DNA from: Echinicola sp. 20G
GTDB lineage: Bacteria; Bacteroidota; Bacteroidia; Cytophagales; Cyclobacteriaceae
Direction of reading: 5' to 3'
DNA length: 64,000 nt
Assembly (NCBI RefSeq): GCF_015533855.1
Contig: NZ_AP024154.1
Coordinates: 3,044,501-3,108,500, forward strand
Of the stretch, positions 61,403 to 64,000 are shown piece by piece. Made by a program: the position numbers and the translations under genes. Within the stretch, counting starts at the first letter, position 1. Every line of letters begins with the position of its first letter. Below the pieces are notes generated by a model that saw only the letters and a list, made by a program, of their open reading frames with translations, searched no databases and had not been told where the DNA came from.

Positions 61403-62782
61403 TTAGTCTAGCTTTTTGATTTTAATACTCTTATAACTGACATGGTTTCCATGATCCTGAAGAAGTAGATGGCCTTTAGGAGCTTGGCCAAAATTTTTCC
61501 AACCCTTATATTTGGATCCTGAAACCAAATCCTGAAATTCATTGGAGCCCCTGTCGTATTCAAGAACTTTAGTTCCATTTAGGTAATGCTCCACGTGATT
61601 ATTGGGGTGTACTACAATTCTTCCTTGATTCCACTCACCGATTCTTTTAGTGTATTGCTTTTTGGAAGGAATCAAGTCATATAGAGAGGCGAGTGTTCGG
61701 TTACCATTTTTCCCTTTAATTGCATCAGGATGTACCTTATCATCCAGAATTTGGTATTCCAACCCAATTGCTGATCCTTCGGTTTTCTCCTCTAACGTAA
61801 CAAAGTATTTAAGTCCAGAATTGGCCCCTTTGCTTAATTTAAACTGAAAAGACAAGTCAAAGGCAGCATATTGTTCTAGAGTTACTATATTACCATAAGT
61901 CATTGATTCACTTCCATCAGACTCCATAATACTGAGCTCACCATTCTCAATGATCCACCCTTCTTTTGGGAATCCTTGGAGATCCACATCACTCCACCCC
62001 AGTGAATTGTGGCCCGTAAAAAGTAACTTCCATCCATCTTGTATCTCATAATCGGTCAGGGTGTTATCTACAGTGCTTACCACAAAATGACCGGGTTCAA
62101 ATGGGAGCGGGGTGAGGTTTTCTGTCTGGATTCTGATATTTTTAAAATAGGTCTTTCTGCCTTCATGCGCTTTCACGTCTAAAATATTATGTACCTGTAG
62201 GCCTATGTTTCCTTTTTGGTCCGTTTCATCAACTAAATAGGCCACAGGAACTCCATTGACCCATGTTTTTATTTCTCTGCCAATTACCTCAATCCTGTAC
62301 CTATTGTATTCTCCCAGGTGAAAGGCCTTACGGGCATTTGGATTTAGGGATAGGGGATATAACCAGCCCCTTCTGGATTCATCATAGATTCCCCCTGACC
62401 AAGCTCTTTCTTTGGCATCTGCTTCTACCTGATAACCATAGATTCGGTTTCGGGTTGAATCGTATTGTCCACGAATCATTACGCCGGAGTTGCTCGTTTC
62501 ATCCTCTATTTTCAGATCCAACTCTAGAATAAAATTGGAATAGGTCTTTTCCGTACATAAAAAGGTATTGGGAGTGTTTACTTTTGAAATACCTACAATG
62601 GCACCGTCCTCTATTACAAAATCGGCTTCGCCACCAAGTACTTTCCAGCCATTGAAGGATTTTCCATCAAATAATTTCGTCCATTTAGATTCATTATGAT
62701 GTTGGTCGTTTTTTATTTGGAATGCACATACCATTAACAATACACTGCAAATTCCCGTCAGCAGCATTATCTTATTTTTCAT
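61403..62782 (-). CDS. Protein with two DUF1080 (3-keto-disaccharide hydrolase-like) domains
   Basis: 459 residues with a signal peptide (MLLTGICSVLLMVCAFQ). Two tandem DUF1080 beta-sandwich domains: one about 35-215 (LFDGKSFNGWKVLGGEADFV, ELDLKIEDETSNSGVMIRGQ, GNIGLQVHNILDVKAH) and one about 245-455 (LLFTGHNSLGWSDVDLQGF, LSFQFKLSKGANSGLKYFV, NHVEHYLNGTKVLEYDRGS, GHLLLQDHGNHVSYKSIKI). Members of this family have been linked to hydrolysis of 3-keto-glycosides, which fits the adjacent Gfo/Idh/MocA oxidoreductase as a two-step redox/hydrolysis route. It is 25 bases upstream of that gene. Confidence 0.88.
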   Translation of the reverse strand: MKNKIMLLTGICSVLLMVCAFQIKNDQHHNESKWTKLFDGKSFNGWKVLGGEADFVIEDGAIVGISKVNTPNTFLCTEKTYSNFILELDLKIEDETSNSGVMIRGQYDSTRNRIYGYQVEADAKERAWSGGIYDESRRGWLYPLSLNPNARKAFHLGEYNRYRIEVIGREIKTWVNGVPVAYLVDETDQKGNIGLQVHNILDVKAHEGRKTYFKNIRIQTENLTPLPFEPGHFVVSTVDNTLTDYEIQDGWKLLFTGHNSLGWSDVDLQGFPKEGWIIENGELSIMESDGSESMTYGNIVTLEQYAAFDLSFQFKLSKGANSGLKYFVTLEEKTEGSAIGLEYQILDDKVHPDAIKGKNGNRTLASLYDLIPSKKQYTKRIGEWNQGRIVVHPNNHVEHYLNGTKVLEYDRGSNEFQDLVSGSKYKGWKNFGQAPKGHLLLQDHGNHVSYKSIKIKKLD

Positions 62783-63040
62783 ATTTTTTGATTTTTAATC
62801 AATAGTGTCCCAACTGAGTGAAGCACACAGTCATTTCATTCGGCCTTTTTGGCCATCAGATCTTATTTATAAATTGTTTATAATGATACAGGTGATATCA
62901 AACAAGGGCAATACGTTTGTGTGGAATATCGCTTGCCTTTGGGGACCTGAAATTCAGAAGCTTAAGCCTGGAAGGAAAGTTAGTGGCGCCCTGAAGGAGG
63001 TCCCACTAACTTTCCGTTGGATTAAATATTGAACTCAAAT

Positions 63041-64000
63041 CTATTCTTCAATTGTAGTTAAGGGAGGAATATTGGTTTCTGCGCCTTGATATCCCTCGTT
63101 TTGGTTAATATGTCCTTTGGTATTGGAATTAATGGCATTTGCTGGGATGGGCCAATATACATGGTATGGGCTCATGGTGTAAGTCTCTCCATATACTGTG
63201 TAAACTCCCTTATTGTAAAAGTCACTTTTTTCGATTACGCGGTCAAAATAAAAGTTCTCCTCCGAGAAATTATCCACACTATAGGTCTTTCCATTATAAG
63301 CTACTTTTCCAGTCATGGCGAAGATGTATGCGATCCTTGAAAGCTCCGTTTTTCGAGGTTCTTCATAATATAGCTCTCTAGCACGCTCGTCCAAAACTGT
63401 TCCGATGTTGACCTGTGCTGCTGAGTAAGGGTCGCATCCAGCCCTTGTTCTGACAGCATTGATGTCTGCGGCTGCGGCAGTTAGGTTTCCTTTCCAATAG
63501 TGTGCTTCACTACGTAGGAGATAAGATTCTGCCAAACGGAAGATATACCAGTCACTTTGCCCACCAACTGGCTGTACACTTTCGTAGTCTGGTATGTACA
63601 GTTTATAATGTGGCCAATCAAACCATCTTCTTATCGTATCGTTTGTCAATAATACCCCTTCATCGTTACGCATTTGGAGGGGTTGTCCATAGTAAGGGTC
63701 CACACCTTTTAGGTCAGGGTTATTGTATACAAAATCTTCCATTCTCATCCAGTTTCCTGGGGCGTGTCGTAAATCCTTATCATCATCCCAGATAGTTTCC
63801 TGATGATACCAAGTGCCTCTCAGTCTTCCGATTCCCCTACCATAGTTCGATACAAGATCAATTTCCACTCCAGGCCTGTCATAGGTTCCCTTGTTTCCGT
63901 TTGGCGTATTGATATTGGAGGCCCAATGGGGCAAAGCTTGACGCATGGAATAAGTACCATTGGTATTTCCATCTACATTGTACCGGTCCATTATCATAAA
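63041..64000 (-). CDS. SusD/RagB-family lipoprotein, N-terminus beyond the window
   Basis: At least 319 residues; the frame is open through the right edge. The visible part is the C-terminal half: [74 protein letters not shown] and [20 protein letters not shown]. These mirror the SusD at 9247-11079 almost segment for segment, so the two are recent paralogues, probably for related glycans. The gene would lie upstream of the DUF1080 and oxidoreductase genes in one minus-strand cluster. Confidence 0.95.
   Translation of the reverse strand, partial: FMIMDRYNVDGNTNGTYSMRQALPHWASNINTPNGNKGTYDRPGVEIDLVSNYGRGIGRLRGTWYHQETIWDDDKDLRHAPGNWMRMEDFVYNNPDLKGVDPYYGQPLQMRNDEGVLLTNDTIRRWFDWPHYKLYIPDYESVQPVGGQSDWYIFRLAESYLLRSEAHYWKGNLTAAAADINAVRTRAGCDPYSAAQVNIGTVLDERARELYYEEPRKTELSRIAYIFAMTGKVAYNGKTYSVDNFSEENFYFDRVIEKSDFYNKGVYTVYGETYTMSPYHVYWPIPANAINSNTKGHINQNEGYQGAETNIPPLTTIEE

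Overview
The window reads as chromosome of a Bacteroidota bacterium, probably a Cytophagales/Cyclobacteriaceae relative (inference). The evidence is three SusC/SusD-type nutrient loci, a FecR/ECF-sigma pair, GH92 and GH9 enzymes, ThuA and DUF1080 proteins, a DUF6520 peptide, near-absence of Shine-Dalgarno sites, and AT-rich DNA with one clearly GC-richer block.

Layout. (1) 1-5.2 kb, + strand: the tail of a SusD gene, a GH101-like enzyme and two (alpha/alpha)6-barrel glycosidase-like proteins. (2) 5.5-16.3 kb, - strand: two ThuA proteins, a GH9 enzyme, SusD, SusC with an STN domain, FecR anti-sigma and ECF sigma, a sigma/anti-sigma controlled glycan locus. (3) 16.3-18.3 kb: largely non-coding, with low-complexity DNA and a Crp/Fnr remnant. 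(4) 18.3-26.2 kb: a GC-rich module with a MauE/DoxX-like membrane protein, a DUF6520 peptide, SusD, SusC and a TlpA-type thioredoxin protein. (5) 27.4-32.7 kb: an AT-rich, defence-like block with an HTH protein, a translationally coupled pair (unknown protein plus a PD-(D/E)xK-like nuclease), a broken small membrane protein, a protein with a HEPN-like RX4H motif and a Shedu-like (DUF4263) nuclease. (6) 33.0-46.6 kb: a complete type I-B-like CRISPR-Cas locus with array 1 (8 repeats), cas6, an antisense insert, cas5-cas8-cas7-cas3, remnants of two foreign genes, cas4-cas1-cas2, and array 2 (49 repeats). (7) 47.4-54.6 kb: accessory genes (alpha/beta hydrolase, RadC-like, AAA/DUF4143, a tRNA 3'-end fragment with a truncated integrase, EamA transporter, MarR, and a gene split by a stop codon). 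(8) 55.4-64 kb: two convergent GH92 enzymes, a Gfo/Idh/MocA oxidoreductase, a double DUF1080 protein and the C-terminal part of another SusD.

The most interesting signal is inside the cas locus, just upstream of cas5 on the minus strand. Two degenerate CRISPR repeats flank a short pseudo-spacer and run into a terminator-like hairpin. The pseudo-spacer's first 12 bases match, with one mismatch at position 6, a site between this element and the cas5 start. That is the architecture of CreR/CreA-type crRNA-like RNAs that make Cascade repress a cas or toxin promoter. I propose it as a candidate autoregulatory RNA. The antisense JAB-like gene lying directly downstream is a possible alternative partner. 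The large array also holds three pairs of related spacers; one pair differs only at third codon positions, suggesting repeated sampling of related phages.
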